The notes below the pieces were generated by a model. It made no database searches. It saw nothing but the letters and a program-made list of their open reading frames with translations, and had not been told where the DNA came from. This document shows, in pieces, positions 17,908 to 25,794 of a stretch of 42,103 bases of DNA. Positions within the stretch are counted from its first letter, which is position 1. Each line of letters starts with the position of its first letter. The translations under genes and the position numbers were made by a program. The stretch comes from Bacteroidota bacterium (lineage in GTDB: Bacteria; Bacteroidota; Bacteroidia; Bacteroidales; Bacteroidaceae), in assembly GCA_023458215.1 (NCBI GenBank), contig JAEXAJ010000054.1, forward strand, positions 1 to 42,103. Reading direction: 5' to 3'.

Positions 17908-19398
17908 TTATACGCTCATTGCTGCTTCTAAGTATTGCTTCCAGCGAGCGTAAGCATCCGCGTAGGCTTGCCGATCGATTGCTTTGGGTTCAATGACTTC
18001 CAGCTTTTCGAGTGTGGCAAAGGCTTCGTTGTTGTCTTTGTAGATGCCTGCACCGATACCTGCGCCTTTGGCAGCACCTACGGAGCCGTCGGTATCATAA
18101 AGTTCGATAGTAGCGCCTGTTACACCTGCCAGTGTTTCGCGGAACAAGGGGCTGAGGAACATATTGGCTTTGCCCGCATGGATTTTCTGTACGGGGATTC
18201 CCATCTGCTCCATGATGTCGATGCCATATTTAAAGGAGAATACGATGCCTTCCTGGGCTGCACGTATAATGTGCTGTTTGCCATGTTGGTTGAAGTTGAT
18301 GCCTTGGATAGAACAACCTATTTCCTTATTTTCGAGCATGCGCTCCGCACCGTTGCCGAATGGCAGGATGCTGATACCCGCACTGCCGATAGGGGCTTGT
18401 GAGGCGAGTACATTCATATCGCTGTAAGAAATCCCTTCCGGGGCTACGGTACGTTTCACCCATGAGTTTAAGATGCCTGTGCCGTTGATGCAGAGCAGAA
18501 CACCCAAGCGAGTCTGTTCGGCGGTATGATTGACATGTGCGAAGGTGTTGACACGTGATTGGGGATCATAGTTCACAGCACCGTTCACGCCATATACCAC
18601 TCCTGATGTACCTGCGGTAGAAGCAATCTCTCCCGGATTGAATACGTTCAAAGACAGTGCGTTATTAGGCTGGTCGCCTGCACGATACGTGATGGGGGTT
18701 CCTTCTTTCAGTCCCAGTTCACGGGCTGCTGTGGCATTTACACGCCCTTGTTCGGAGAACGTAGGTTTGATGTCTGCAATCAGCGAAGTGTCAAAGCCAT
18801 AGTATTTCATCAGGAAGTCGGCTACTTGTCCGTTCTTGAAGTCCCAGAACATACCTTCCGACAGGCCTGAAACGGTAGTACAAATCGTGCCGCTCAGTTT
18901 CATGGCAATATAGTCGCCCGGTAGCATAATCTTATCAATCTGCTGGTAGACGGCAGGTTCGTTTTCTTTGATCCAGGCTAGCTTTGAAGCTGTGAAGTTG
19001 CCCGGAGAGTTCAGCAGATGCGAAAGGCATGTCTTCTCTCCCAGTGTTTCGAATGCCTGTTGCCCGTAGGGTACCGCTCTTGAGTCGCACCAGATGATAG
19101 CAGGGCGTAATACCTGTTGATTCTTATCCACACAAACCAATCCGTGCATCTGATACGATATACCGATTGCCTTGATATCTTCCGCATTTACTCCCGACTC
19201 GGTCAGTACGGACTGTGTGGCCAGTTTCAAGTTTTCCCACCAGTTTTCAGGATTTTGCTCCGCCCAACCCGGTTTCACAGCAATAATCTCTGCTTCCGTC
19301 TTCGGAAAGAAGGCAGATGATACACATTTGCCGCTTTCGGCGTTTACCAGACTCGCTTTTACAGACGAGCTGCCAATGTCATAACCTAATAAATACAT
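17908..19398 (-). CDS. xylB: xylulokinase, FGGY family
   Basis: ATP-dependent kinase that phosphorylates D-xylulose to xylulose 5-phosphate for the pentose phosphate pathway. The 496-residue protein has two actin-like domains: the N-terminal phosphate-binding loop GYDIGSSSVKASLV (residues 4-17), substrate loop YQMHGLVCVD, the catalytic aspartate in YRAGDQPNNAL, and the C-terminal nucleotide site AGTSGVVYG. It follows xylR after 47 nt and precedes xylA, so it is probably the second gene of the xyl transcript. Confidence 0.96.
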   Translation of the reverse strand: MYLLGYDIGSSSVKASLVNAESGKCVSSAFFPKTEAEIIAVKPGWAEQNPENWWENLKLATQSVLTESGVNAEDIKAIGISYQMHGLVCVDKNQQVLRPAIIWCDSRAVPYGQQAFETLGEKTCLSHLLNSPGNFTASKLAWIKENEPAVYQQIDKIMLPGDYIAMKLSGTICTTVSGLSEGMFWDFKNGQVADFLMKYYGFDTSLIADIKPTFSEQGRVNATAARELGLKEGTPITYRAGDQPNNALSLNVFNPGEIASTAGTSGVVYGVNGAVNYDPQSRVNTFAHVNHTAEQTRLGVLLCINGTGILNSWVKRTVAPEGISYSDMNVLASQAPIGSAGISILPFGNGAERMLENKEIGCSIQGINFNQHGKQHIIRAAQEGIVFSFKYGIDIMEQMGIPVQKIHAGKANMFLSPLFRETLAGVTGATIELYDTDGSVGAAKGAGIGAGIYKDNNEAFATLEKLEVIEPKAIDRQAYADAYARWKQYLEAAMSV

Positions 19399-19445
19399 AT
19401 TTCTATTTTATTTAATTCATTATTAGCTGATCATGAAAATCTAAT

Positions 19446-20177
19446 TCATCGTCTCACCTTATTATATATCTTTTTGTCGAATCGATAATAGCGTGCTGCG
19501 CGGTGGGCTACGCCTTGCTGTTTCTCCTCCATGGGCACCACATATTCCATCATGGCTATTTTCTTATGGAAGTTGCGCACGTCGAGCTGCTTGCCATTCA
19601 GTAATTCGTAGAGGGTGCGCAGTTGTGCGGCTGTGAACTTGCGTGGCAGTAGGTCGAACAAAGAAGACGGGTTAAACTCAACATACTGACGGATGTAAGT
19701 GATGGCCTCCTTGATAATCAGATTGTGGTCGAACGCCAAGGTCTTGATGTCCGGCAGAGCTACCCAACTGGCTTGATAATCGTCCAAGTCACGATTCAAC
19801 GCCCGGTCTATTTTTACCAATGCCAGATAAGCTATGGTGACGATGCGTTCTACTTTAGATTGCATGGCACGTTCCAGCCAATGAACGTCTTTAGGGTCTT
19901 TTGTGCGGTCTTTCGAGCCGAATGCTTTGAACTGCATCAGGTTTACATTCTTCAGTCCGGTCAATTCGTTCAGTACTCTTTTGGCGGCTTCGTCCAGGTC
20001 TTCGTCCATATAAATCAAACTTCCGGGCAGTTTCATGTCATGAAACACTTCCCCTTCTTCCTCGCCCGCACGTTTTATCAGCAGTACTTTCAGTTGTTCT
20101 CCATCAAAGCCGATCACGACACAATCTACAGAGATGTGATTGTTGGCTAATGGGGCTATTTGATCTATGTTTTGCAT
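19446..20177 (-). CDS. xylR: Nudix-winged-helix regulator of xylose genes (NrtR/XylR type)
   Basis: A 243-residue protein with a Nudix fold (residues about 15-145) followed by a winged helix-turn-helix (about 165-235; LLPRKFTAAQLRTLYELLNG), the plan of NrtR-like regulators. The Nudix box (about 52-75) is degenerate: where a catalytic box has REUxEExGU this one reads RVLNELTGL, so hydrolysis is unlikely and the domain probably senses a metabolite. In Bacteroides such proteins head sugar operons (xylose, arabinose), and here it leads xylB-xylA-xylE. I start at 20177 because the -7 box (20206-20199) lies between this ATG and the longer frame starting at 20228. Confidence 0.87.
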   Translation of the reverse strand: MQNIDQIAPLANNHISVDCVVIGFDGEQLKVLLIKRAGEEEGEVFHDMKLPGSLIYMDEDLDEAAKRVLNELTGLKNVNLMQFKAFGSKDRTKDPKDVHWLERAMQSKVERIVTIAYLALVKIDRALNRDLDDYQASWVALPDIKTLAFDHNLIIKEAITYIRQYVEFNPSSLFDLLPRKFTAAQLRTLYELLNGKQLDVRNFHKKIAMMEYVVPMEEKQQGVAHRAARYYRFDKKIYNKVRR

Positions 20178-20198
20178 AATATATTTGTTAAGACGTTG

Positions 20199-20206
20199 CA
20201 AATATA
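20199..20206 (-). promoter_or_regulatory. -7 box of the xylose operon
   Basis: CAAATATA on the plus strand is TATATTTG on the minus strand, 22 bases upstream of the xylR start. A partial -33 (ATTG on the minus strand, 20229-20226) lies 19 bases further upstream. Start of transcription is expected near 20193. Confidence 0.6.
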
Positions 20207-20280
20207 GAGAGGTTTTTTGAATATGCAATAGATGAAAAGAATATTTTTATGATGTTATAAAGCATTATTTTTCAATAGAA

Positions 20281-20340
20281 TACATATCATACTTTATACA
20301 ATATCATTTTGATATGTTATCGTATAAAGTACAATATGTA
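20281..20340. promoter_or_regulatory. nested 60-bp palindrome, candidate XylR operator
   Basis: Arms 20281-20299 and 20322-20340 match in 17 of 19 positions and contain ACTTTATAC and GTATAAAGT. Inside the loop is a second palindrome (ATATCA, 3 bases, TGATAT; 20301-20315). Read separately, TACTTTATACRATA occurs twice in opposite orientation. It lies in the 297-base gap between xylR and the small ORF at 20475, about 50-110 bases upstream of the xylR -33 box. A paired operator for the Nudix regulator is my preferred reading; an island-end structure is the alternative. The rest of the gap shows no gene. Confidence 0.5.
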
Positions 20341-20407
20341 ATTCACGAGAATAAAAAAGGAAGTAATTGTAAAGAGTACAATAAGCATGAAGTAGCTTAT
20401 TTATAAG

Positions 20408-20430
20408 GCATTCCGCCCTTTGCGGAATGC
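20408..20430 (-). terminator. hairpin downstream of the accessory island
   Basis: GCATTCCGC and GCGGAATGC form a perfect 9-bp stem with a 5-base loop, 45 bases after the stop of the small ORF at 20475. There is no long T tract, so termination is likely but not certain. Confidence 0.55.
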
Positions 20431-20474
20431 GATTGCAGAAAAGGAGATATTGTATTATTTATGCAACTTGTTTT

Positions 20475-20579
20475 TTAGCCTATACAGGCATTCAGTCCTA
20501 ATACACCCGCTACGGCTGTTGCCAGTGTGATGATGGCTTTTAGGAGGATTCCCCAAAACTTTTTCTTTGATTCGTTCAT
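20475..20579 (-). CDS. smalltalk-type small protein
   Basis: A 34-residue protein, MNESKKKFWGILLKAIITLA followed by TAVAGVLGLNACIG and a TAA stop. It has a short basic N terminus, one hydrophobic helix and a GVLG turn near the end. This matches the pattern I know for the 'smalltalk protein' family of Bacteroidales, which is found beside VirE_N/DUF3987 primase genes and HU-like genes and whose function is unknown. Here it is the last gene of the island, 105 bases after the DUF6266 gene, with a hairpin 45 bases downstream. The single helix suggests membrane association. Confidence 0.82.
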   Translation of the reverse strand: MNESKKKFWGILLKAIITLATAVAGVLGLNACIG

Positions 20580-20684
20580 ATTTGTTTCTTATTAGATGTT
20601 AGAGCTTGCTTCTTTATTCAGGCAAGCCATTATTACTTCTTTGGATACTCTCAGCCTCCGTTGGCGAAGGCTGAGAGGTGGGTG

Positions 20685-21383
20685 TTATCCCAGTGGATTG
20701 TCGTTTTCGTCGCCACCCGTACTGCCGCCCGGGTTATTGCCACCTCCTGACGAGGCAGTGTCACTGAGGCAGATGCTATTCGATACCCTTCCGGTATAGG
20801 GGTCGACAAAGCCCAGGTAGATGGCGAGGGCATCGTCTGCCCAACTTTGTGGCAAAGCAAGTTCGGTGGTAGCTTTGGCACGAGTGTCGGCGGCGGTCAG
20901 GTAGACGGCTTCGCCTTTGTCCTTGTTGTAGGCAAGGGGCATGGCCAGGTCGGTCTTGGCGGCGTCGCCCATGCCGGAGTTGTCGGTCCAGGAGAAGATT
21001 ACTTTGTTGTCTTCGACGATGCTTTTGGCGTTGAATACCGGCATCAGTGAGCCACGGCTCACCAGTACTTTGGAGTAGTCGATGGACAGTTCCAGTCCGC
21101 TACCCTTGACAGCATTGCGGATAATGTAAGACATGGCGGCGTTGAAGGACGACTGGCGTTGTGTATAGCTTTTATACCCCACCCTCACGTAAGGATTGAT
21201 TGCTTTGAGGAAAGCCACCGTCATGCCAAATTTGGTGCGTTGATGTTGCTGTTTGTCCGTTCGCGGATTGCTGACGCTGACGGCGAGTGCACGCATGTAA
21301 TGCACCGATTTCCAATTACTGCCTACTACTGTTCCCACTCTGCCGGAGAAGCCTCCGAGAATGCCTTGATTGATTTGTCCCAT
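20685..21383 (-). CDS. DUF6266-like family protein
   Basis: A 232-residue protein starting MGQINQGILGGFSGRVGTVV, with a basic segment NPRTDKQQHQRTKFGM and a region resembling a beta-sandwich. I associate this opening with the DUF6266 family of Bacteroidetes; function unknown. The C-terminal 20 residues are Gly, Asn and Asp rich (SSGGGNNPGGSTGGDENDNP). No signal peptide or catalytic motif was seen. It lies in the GC-richer island upstream of the smalltalk-type gene, with its own -7 box at 21482-21475. An HU-like gene that I would have expected beside smalltalk is absent; this protein takes its place. Confidence 0.7.
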   Translation of the reverse strand: MGQINQGILGGFSGRVGTVVGSNWKSVHYMRALAVSVSNPRTDKQQHQRTKFGMTVAFLKAINPYVRVGYKSYTQRQSSFNAAMSYIIRNAVKGSGLELSIDYSKVLVSRGSLMPVFNAKSIVEDNKVIFSWTDNSGMGDAAKTDLAMPLAYNKDKGEAVYLTAADTRAKATTELALPQSWADDALAIYLGFVDPYTGRVSNSICLSDTASSGGGNNPGGSTGGDENDNPLG

Positions 21384-21702
21384 AATTCTTTGTTTTTTTT
21401 TAATGTTATTTTTTCGAGTTTATTTGTGACCGGTAAAGAACGTCTGCAGCAGTTACTTCGTTGGGTTCACACTTCAAAGATAGTGGCTTTTCGGGCAGGG
21501 TATTCGGTTTTGGTTTTGGTTGCATCTTGTTGCACACCTCCCCTTCAGGGGGCCTGGGGAGGCTCCCCCATTTCCTAAACATTAGTATATGGGGCATCGA
21601 CCGGTATCGCTCCGTTCCTTCCCCGCTCCCGCTCCGCTTAGGGGTACCTTTTAGCGGAGCGTATGCGGAGCAGTTAGCGGGCGGGTATCCGGAGGGTAGG
21701 AA
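21384..21702 (-). promoter_or_regulatory. intergenic region of the island with promoter and GC-rich hairpins
   Basis: No gene is visible in this 319-base gap. CAAAGATA at 21475-21482 is a minus-strand -7 box (TATCTTTG), 92 bases upstream of the DUF6266-like start. GCTCCGCT (21631-21638) and AGCGGAGC (21653-21660) form an 8-bp stem 43 bases after the DUF3987 gene, a possible terminator; GCGGAGC occurs again at 21665-21671. Around 21540-21575 is a cluster of C and G runs (CCCCTTCAGGGG, GGGGAGGCTCCCC) able to form short hairpins. Confidence 0.5.
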
Positions 21703-23442
21703 TTATGCCGGTGTCACCCTTCTGTAATTGCCTTGCGAGAGGCGCTCTATCAGTCCGCGCTTCATGAAGCTTTCCATCTGCTTGTCGGCGGCTTTGGGTT
21801 TGATACCGATGGCAGACGCCAGTTGTAGGTACTCCTGCCGACTGAAATCGGCGGGCAAACGTTGATAGAATTGGCGTTGATAGAGTGAGCGGAAATCAGG
21901 TGCTTGTGCCGAGCCGTCGGCTCCCGATGCAGGAGCGTGGCTGAGTTGGCGGAAGATGGAGAGGGTATGCGCCACCAGTACATCTATCATCTGCATGGCA
22001 CGCAGGAAATCGTCGTCACGGCATACGAGGCGGGTGGCTCCCGGCTCATCCATCATGCGCAGTGCGCTGAACACCATCATCAGCCGATAGGCTATCAGCC
22101 CCAGGCGACGGATGGAGGCGAGGATATCTTCTCCAAAAAGCTCGTAGCAGGTGCCGTGCAAGGCGCTGAAACGGGCGTGGAAGTCTTGCCGTTGCCACTC
22201 GGTAAGTTCCATGCGGTATTGCACGCCTGCTTCGGTGTGCCAATGGTAGAAGTCGAAGAAGCGGTCGCCCAGGCGGGCAAAGATGTGGTCGAGGGGTTCG
22301 CTTTGGCTGCGGGCGAAGACGTCTTTCCAAACCGGTTCTACGTTCATTATATAAAAGATGAAACGGCTGAGCAGACCGTTTTCGGAGTCTTTTATCAACG
22401 TGTGTATCTGACGGGGAGTACCGCTCAGGGCTACGGAAAGCCGGGGTTGGAGGAGCTCTACGAACTCACGGTCGGCACGGCGGTTGTAGCTGATGGTTTC
22501 GTGGTGGAAGCACTTGCGCAAACCGTCGTCGTAGTTGCCATAATCGCTGCTGAAGGTATTGGCAAGGGTGTCGCCTTCGGTTTCGAACATGAGGCCTTGG
22601 CCGTTGTTGTCGTTCAGGGTTTGATACATGGCGGTGGCGCTACTGTTGGCAGGCAAAAAGAGGGCTCGGACGGGCGGCTTCTGAGGGGGCACGGAGCCGT
22701 CTTTCTTATTGGCGTTGTAGGTGGCCAGTTCGCCGTAGTAGTCTTGCAACTCACGGGTGTGCTGCTCCTTGCGCAACTGGTGGATGCGCATCACGAGGTG
22801 TCGGCAGAGGGTCATCTTGCTCTTTCCGGCGGACGCTTTGCCGGAGATGAAAAGGTAAAGGTTGGGAAATACGATGCGCTCGTCGTACACCCCTTCGACC
22901 CAAGGCATGCAGGCCGAAAGGGTCACCAAGGAGCTTAGAAGCAGTATATCCCGTTCTTCGGGGCTGTCGTGGTGGCGGGTGACCTCATCCAGCAGAGCAG
23001 GGAGATGGGTGTAGACTTCGGAGGGGAAGACGGGTAGTTTTTCTTCTTCGTCGGTGTCGGTGCCTTCCTGTTTATTTTCCTCCTTTGCTAAAGAAGGGGA
23101 AACGGGGGAAAGATGCGACGGGCAGACACGGATGTCTACGCCTGCCTGTTGCGCCAGATGAAACAGTGTGCCTGCACCTGAGGCGCCCCGCCCGCCTTGC
23201 AGGGCACGCTCGTACAACTTTTGTGCTTCGGCTTGCTTATAGGCGGGGTTCAGGGCGGAGAGACGGTGAAAGGTGGCCTCGCCGTTGCGTCCCAGGGCGT
23301 TGGCAAGGGCAAAGGCTATGTTTACCCAGTGGTCGTAGGTTTGCGTGAGGTCGATACCTGAGCGGACGATACGGTCTGCTACGATACTGACTTGCTGCTC
23401 TAAGGGCAGTGGAGTCCAACTATTTACATTAAATTTAGTCAT
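21703..23442 (-). CDS. PriCT_2-DUF3987 primase-associated ATPase
   Basis: A 579-residue protein. Residues about 1-110 resemble PriCT_2, a domain following primase modules (HWVNIAFALANALGRNGEAT, GTLFHLAQQAGVD). From about 135 on it matches DUF3987, a P-loop ATPase/helicase-like domain, with Walker A GKASAGKS at 201-208 and the later ALSGTPRQIHTLI and GLLSRFIFYIMNV. A likely role is helicase or loader partner of the primase encoded just upstream (gap 51 nt). I start at 23442; an in-frame ATG at 23475 would add 11 residues. Codon use is markedly GC-rich compared with the flanking genes, suggesting transfer. Confidence 0.82.
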   Translation of the reverse strand: MTKFNVNSWTPLPLEQQVSIVADRIVRSGIDLTQTYDHWVNIAFALANALGRNGEATFHRLSALNPAYKQAEAQKLYERALQGGRGASGAGTLFHLAQQAGVDIRVCPSHLSPVSPSLAKEENKQEGTDTDEEEKLPVFPSEVYTHLPALLDEVTRHHDSPEERDILLLSSLVTLSACMPWVEGVYDERIVFPNLYLFISGKASAGKSKMTLCRHLVMRIHQLRKEQHTRELQDYYGELATYNANKKDGSVPPQKPPVRALFLPANSSATAMYQTLNDNNGQGLMFETEGDTLANTFSSDYGNYDDGLRKCFHHETISYNRRADREFVELLQPRLSVALSGTPRQIHTLIKDSENGLLSRFIFYIMNVEPVWKDVFARSQSEPLDHIFARLGDRFFDFYHWHTEAGVQYRMELTEWQRQDFHARFSALHGTCYELFGEDILASIRRLGLIAYRLMMVFSALRMMDEPGATRLVCRDDDFLRAMQMIDVLVAHTLSIFRQLSHAPASGADGSAQAPDFRSLYQRQFYQRLPADFSRQEYLQLASAIGIKPKAADKQMESFMKRGLIERLSQGNYRRVTPA

Positions 23443-23493
23443 ATCATTTTCAATTTTATTAGTTATACAAATCAAAAGTATCCCCTTTTTCCT

Positions 23494-24141
23494 TTAGAGG
23501 TTTTGAGAGCTAGCATAGTACACATCAGGGTCCCAACACAGGTAGCATGCCCGTACTACATCGCTGCAAGCGGCATCTACCTCTACTCCGTAACGACAGA
23601 GCAGGTAGTAGGCCAGTGCCTCGTAGTACCTGCGATGAGTGCCTGCCGAGAGGTCGATGGCGCAAACTACCTTCAACCCCGTGCCCGAGGGACTGCGGAA
23701 TATCAGTCGGCAATCCAGCTCATTGTCCCGGCAAAGGGCATAGCGCAAGCCTTCTACTCCTTGCAGTTGGGAGATAGACCATTCGGGATGCAGTTGCTTC
23801 AAAGGGGTATCGGCAGCTTGCCAATCGGTCATGTCGTCTATGTCGAGACATAGGTTTTCGCTGTGGCTCACTACGCCCGTGGCGCGGCGGCGGCTACAGA
23901 GTGCGCTCCAAGTGACGCAAGGCAGATGGGCGGCTTTGTAGGCCTGTACCTCCTTCTTGGTTGTTGCGCCCTGCTCCTTTTGGCGGACGAGGCGGCGCAG
24001 GCACAAGGTTTGTTCACGCAGTTCGTCGCTACCCACCACGCAAGCCACCTCTTCGGTGGTGAGGGTGCGTGCGGGCTTCACGTTACTTATCGGGGCGTTG
24101 AAGAAGGAGAATTGGTCGGGTTGTATCTTAAAGTCTGCCAT
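23494..24141 (-). CDS. VirE_N/BT4734-type archaeo-eukaryotic primase domain protein
   Basis: A 215-residue protein of the BT4734/BF3469 (VirE N-terminal) type, considered a variant of the archaeo-eukaryotic primase fold. Metal-binding acidic residues are in CLDIDDMTD (Asp100, Asp102, Asp103). SPSGTGLKVV at 150-159 fits the nucleotide-binding strand, and SDVVRACYLCWDPDVYY near the end fits the third conserved region. Together with the next gene it would form a split primase-helicase. I start at 24141 because GGAGG lies just upstream and the start overlaps the helix-turn-helix gene by 14 bases; an upstream in-frame start at 24213 lies deeper in that gene. Confidence 0.82.
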   Translation of the reverse strand: MADFKIQPDQFSFFNAPISNVKPARTLTTEEVACVVGSDELREQTLCLRRLVRQKEQGATTKKEVQAYKAAHLPCVTWSALCSRRRATGVVSHSENLCLDIDDMTDWQAADTPLKQLHPEWSISQLQGVEGLRYALCRDNELDCRLIFRSPSGTGLKVVCAIDLSAGTHRRYYEALAYYLLCRYGVEVDAACSDVVRACYLCWDPDVYYASSQNL

Positions 24142-24484
24142 GAGCGCCTCCCTCCTCTTTGCCGTGAGCCGAAAGACGATACATGACGTAGGCGTTTCGC
24201 AGCACTTCGTCAATGTCGTGCTTCTTATAGTATATCTTGTGCCCGATACGGCTGTAGGCCAGCGTTCCGTTTTGCCGCAGGGTGGCGAGCGTACGCTGAG
24301 AGATGCGCAGCAACCGCATCACGTCTTGTGCGTCTATCCATGCGTCGGACTCATTTTCCCTGTTTCCACCATTTCCTACAATGGGGGAAAGGCGGGAAAT
24401 CCTTGCTTCGAGTTGGTCTATCTTTTTGTCCAAATTCAAAAACATCCCTCTGATGACAGAGGAAATTTCATCTTCTTTATTCAT
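24128..24484 (-). CDS. helix-turn-helix (excisionase-like) protein, first gene of the island
   Basis: A 118-residue DNA-binding protein. Residues 1-35 look helical and coiled-coil-like (LDKKIDQLEARISRL). The MerR/excisionase-like helix-turn-helix spans about 48-95 (DAQDVMRLLRISQRTLATLR then YSRIGHKIYYKKHDIDEVL). Proteins of this kind regularly precede VirE_N primase genes in Bacteroides islands and may control them or recombination. Its 3' end overlaps the primase start by 14 bases. A -7 box (TAACTTTG on the minus strand, 24570-24563) lies 79 bases upstream. Confidence 0.85.
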   Translation of the reverse strand: MNKEDEISSVIRGMFLNLDKKIDQLEARISRLSPIVGNGGNRENESDAWIDAQDVMRLLRISQRTLATLRQNGTLAYSRIGHKIYYKKHDIDEVLRNAYVMYRLSAHGKEEGGAHGRL

Positions 24485-24832
24485 AATTTTTTCTGTTTTT
24501 TAGTGAAACGTCGGTGGGTTGCTTCGGCCGAAGACAGCTCTTGATGTAGTCGATTACACGGACAAAGTTAGAAAGTGTATTCCGAAGAAGCACCAAGATT
24601 TGAGGGTCAAAACGCACTTTTTTCAGGAAAAGTTATATTGTGCTGATAAAGTGAATGTTATAAAAATATGAAAAGGCATAGACTATCGCACCGCTTATCT
24701 ACGGATATAGACATCAAAGAGCATTATTTACAAGGAATATTGCACAAAAAAACAAATTTGTGCAATGAATATAAGAAAAACCTCTAACTTTGCGGCACTT
24801 TTTTAATTAAACACTTTAAAATTAGGTAAAAG
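24485..24832. promoter_or_regulatory. divergent promoter region between island and fabD
   Basis: This 348-base gap has no gene. The island promoter faces left (TAACTTTG on the minus strand, 24570-24563). The fabD -7 box TAACTTTG is at 24785-24792. Directly upstream of the latter, ATTGCACAAA (24739-24748) and TTTGTGCAAT (24757-24766) form a perfect 10-bp inverted repeat with an 8-base spacer that covers the expected -33 region, a good operator candidate for fabD control. The middle portion is AT-rich and unremarkable. Confidence 0.6.
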
Positions 24833-25720
24833 ATGAAAGCATTTGTATTTCCCGGTCAAGGTGCCCAATTCGTAGGAATGGGTAAAGACTTATACGAAAA
24901 CTCGGCTTTAGCCAAAGAACTTTTTGAAAAAGCAAATGATATCCTGGGATATCGCATTACAGATATTATGTTCAATGGAACAGACGAAGATCTGCGCCAG
25001 ACTAAAGTAACTCAACCTGCGGTATTCCTTCACTCTGTTATTTCCGCTCTTTGCATGGGCGATGATTTCAAACCCGAAATGACGGCCGGGCACTCATTGG
25101 GAGAATTCTCTGCCTTGGTTGCTGCCGGTGCCCTGAACTTTGAAGATGGCTTGAAACTGGTTTACGCTCGTGCTATGGCTATGCAGAAAGCTTGTGAGGC
25201 TCAACCTTCTACCATGGCTGCCATCATTGCTTTGGCTGACGAGAAAGTAGAAGAAATCTGCGCGCAAGTAAGTGCGGAAGGTGAAGTTTGTGTGGCTGCC
25301 AATTACAATTGCCCGGGACAAATCGTGATCTCCGGTTCTATTGCAGGCATCGAAAAGGCTTGCGAACTGATGAAAGCTGCCGGTGCCAAACGTGCATTGC
25401 CTCTGAAAGTGGGCGGAGCTTTCCATTCTCCGTTGATGAATCCTGCCAAAGTAGAATTGGAAGCTGCCATCAATGCTACTGAAATCCACACTCCTAAATG
25501 TCCGGTATATCAGAATGTAGACGCTAAACCGCATACTTGTCCTGACGAGATTAAGAAAAACCTGATTGCACAGTTGACTGCTTCTGTACGTTGGACTCAA
25601 ACCACAAAGAATATGGTTGCCGATGGTGCTACCGATTTTACAGAATGCGGCCCCGGTGCAGTACTGCAAGGTCTTATTAAGAAGATTGCTCCGGAAGTAG
25701 AAGCTCATGGCATCGCATAA
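24833..25720 (+). CDS. fabD: malonyl-CoA:ACP transacylase
   Basis: Cytoplasmic enzyme transferring malonyl from CoA to acyl carrier protein for fatty-acid elongation. The 295-residue protein has the family landmarks: FPGQGAQ at residues 6-12 (oxyanion Gln), nucleophile Ser88 in AGHSLGEFSAL, and the catalytic His in GGAFHSPLM near residue 198. It is not in a fab cluster here; it stands alone between the accessory island and a hypothetical gene. It has its own -7 box with an adjoining 10-bp-arm palindrome and is closed by a strong terminator at 25742-25780. Confidence 0.97.
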   Translation: MKAFVFPGQGAQFVGMGKDLYENSALAKELFEKANDILGYRITDIMFNGTDEDLRQTKVTQPAVFLHSVISALCMGDDFKPEMTAGHSLGEFSALVAAGALNFEDGLKLVYARAMAMQKACEAQPSTMAAIIALADEKVEEICAQVSAEGEVCVAANYNCPGQIVISGSIAGIEKACELMKAAGAKRALPLKVGGAFHSPLMNPAKVELEAAINATEIHTPKCPVYQNVDAKPHTCPDEIKKNLIAQLTASVRWTQTTKNMVADGATDFTECGPGAVLQGLIKKIAPEVEAHGIA

Positions 25721-25741
25721 TCTTTAAATAAATACATTATG

Positions 25742-25780
25742 AAAGAGTGCTGCTTTTTTGGGAAAGGCAGCACTCTTTTT
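25742..25780 (+). terminator. intrinsic terminator of fabD
   Basis: AAAGAGTGCTGC (25742-25753) and GCAGCACTCTTT (25767-25778) form a perfect 12-bp stem, followed by T residues. It lies 21 bases after the fabD stop. Confidence 0.88.
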
Positions 25781-25794
25781 CTAAAAATGGATAT

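Noticed and set aside
17339..17953. Long plus-strand frames opposite xylA and xylB
   Set aside because: The minus-strand genes are unmistakable (xylose isomerase, xylulokinase); the plus frames lack any family pattern.
21904..22938. A 344-codon open frame on the plus strand opposite the DUF3987 gene
   Set aside because: Its translation is dominated by Ala, Val, Gly and Glu without domain motifs, it has no promoter, and it mirrors a GC-rich coding gene with Walker A; it is an antisense shadow.
23494..24141. Virulence function implied by the VirE name
   Set aside because: The similarity is to the VirE N-terminal/BT4734 primase-like domain, not to the Agrobacterium VirE2 single-strand DNA-binding effector.
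20252..24729. Short matches flanking the island (ATGTTATAAA at 20252 and 24655; AGCATTATTT at 20261 and 24720) as possible attachment-site repeats
   Set aside because: Only 10 bases each, AT-rich, and contiguous on one side but split by about 55 bases on the other; too weak without strain comparison.
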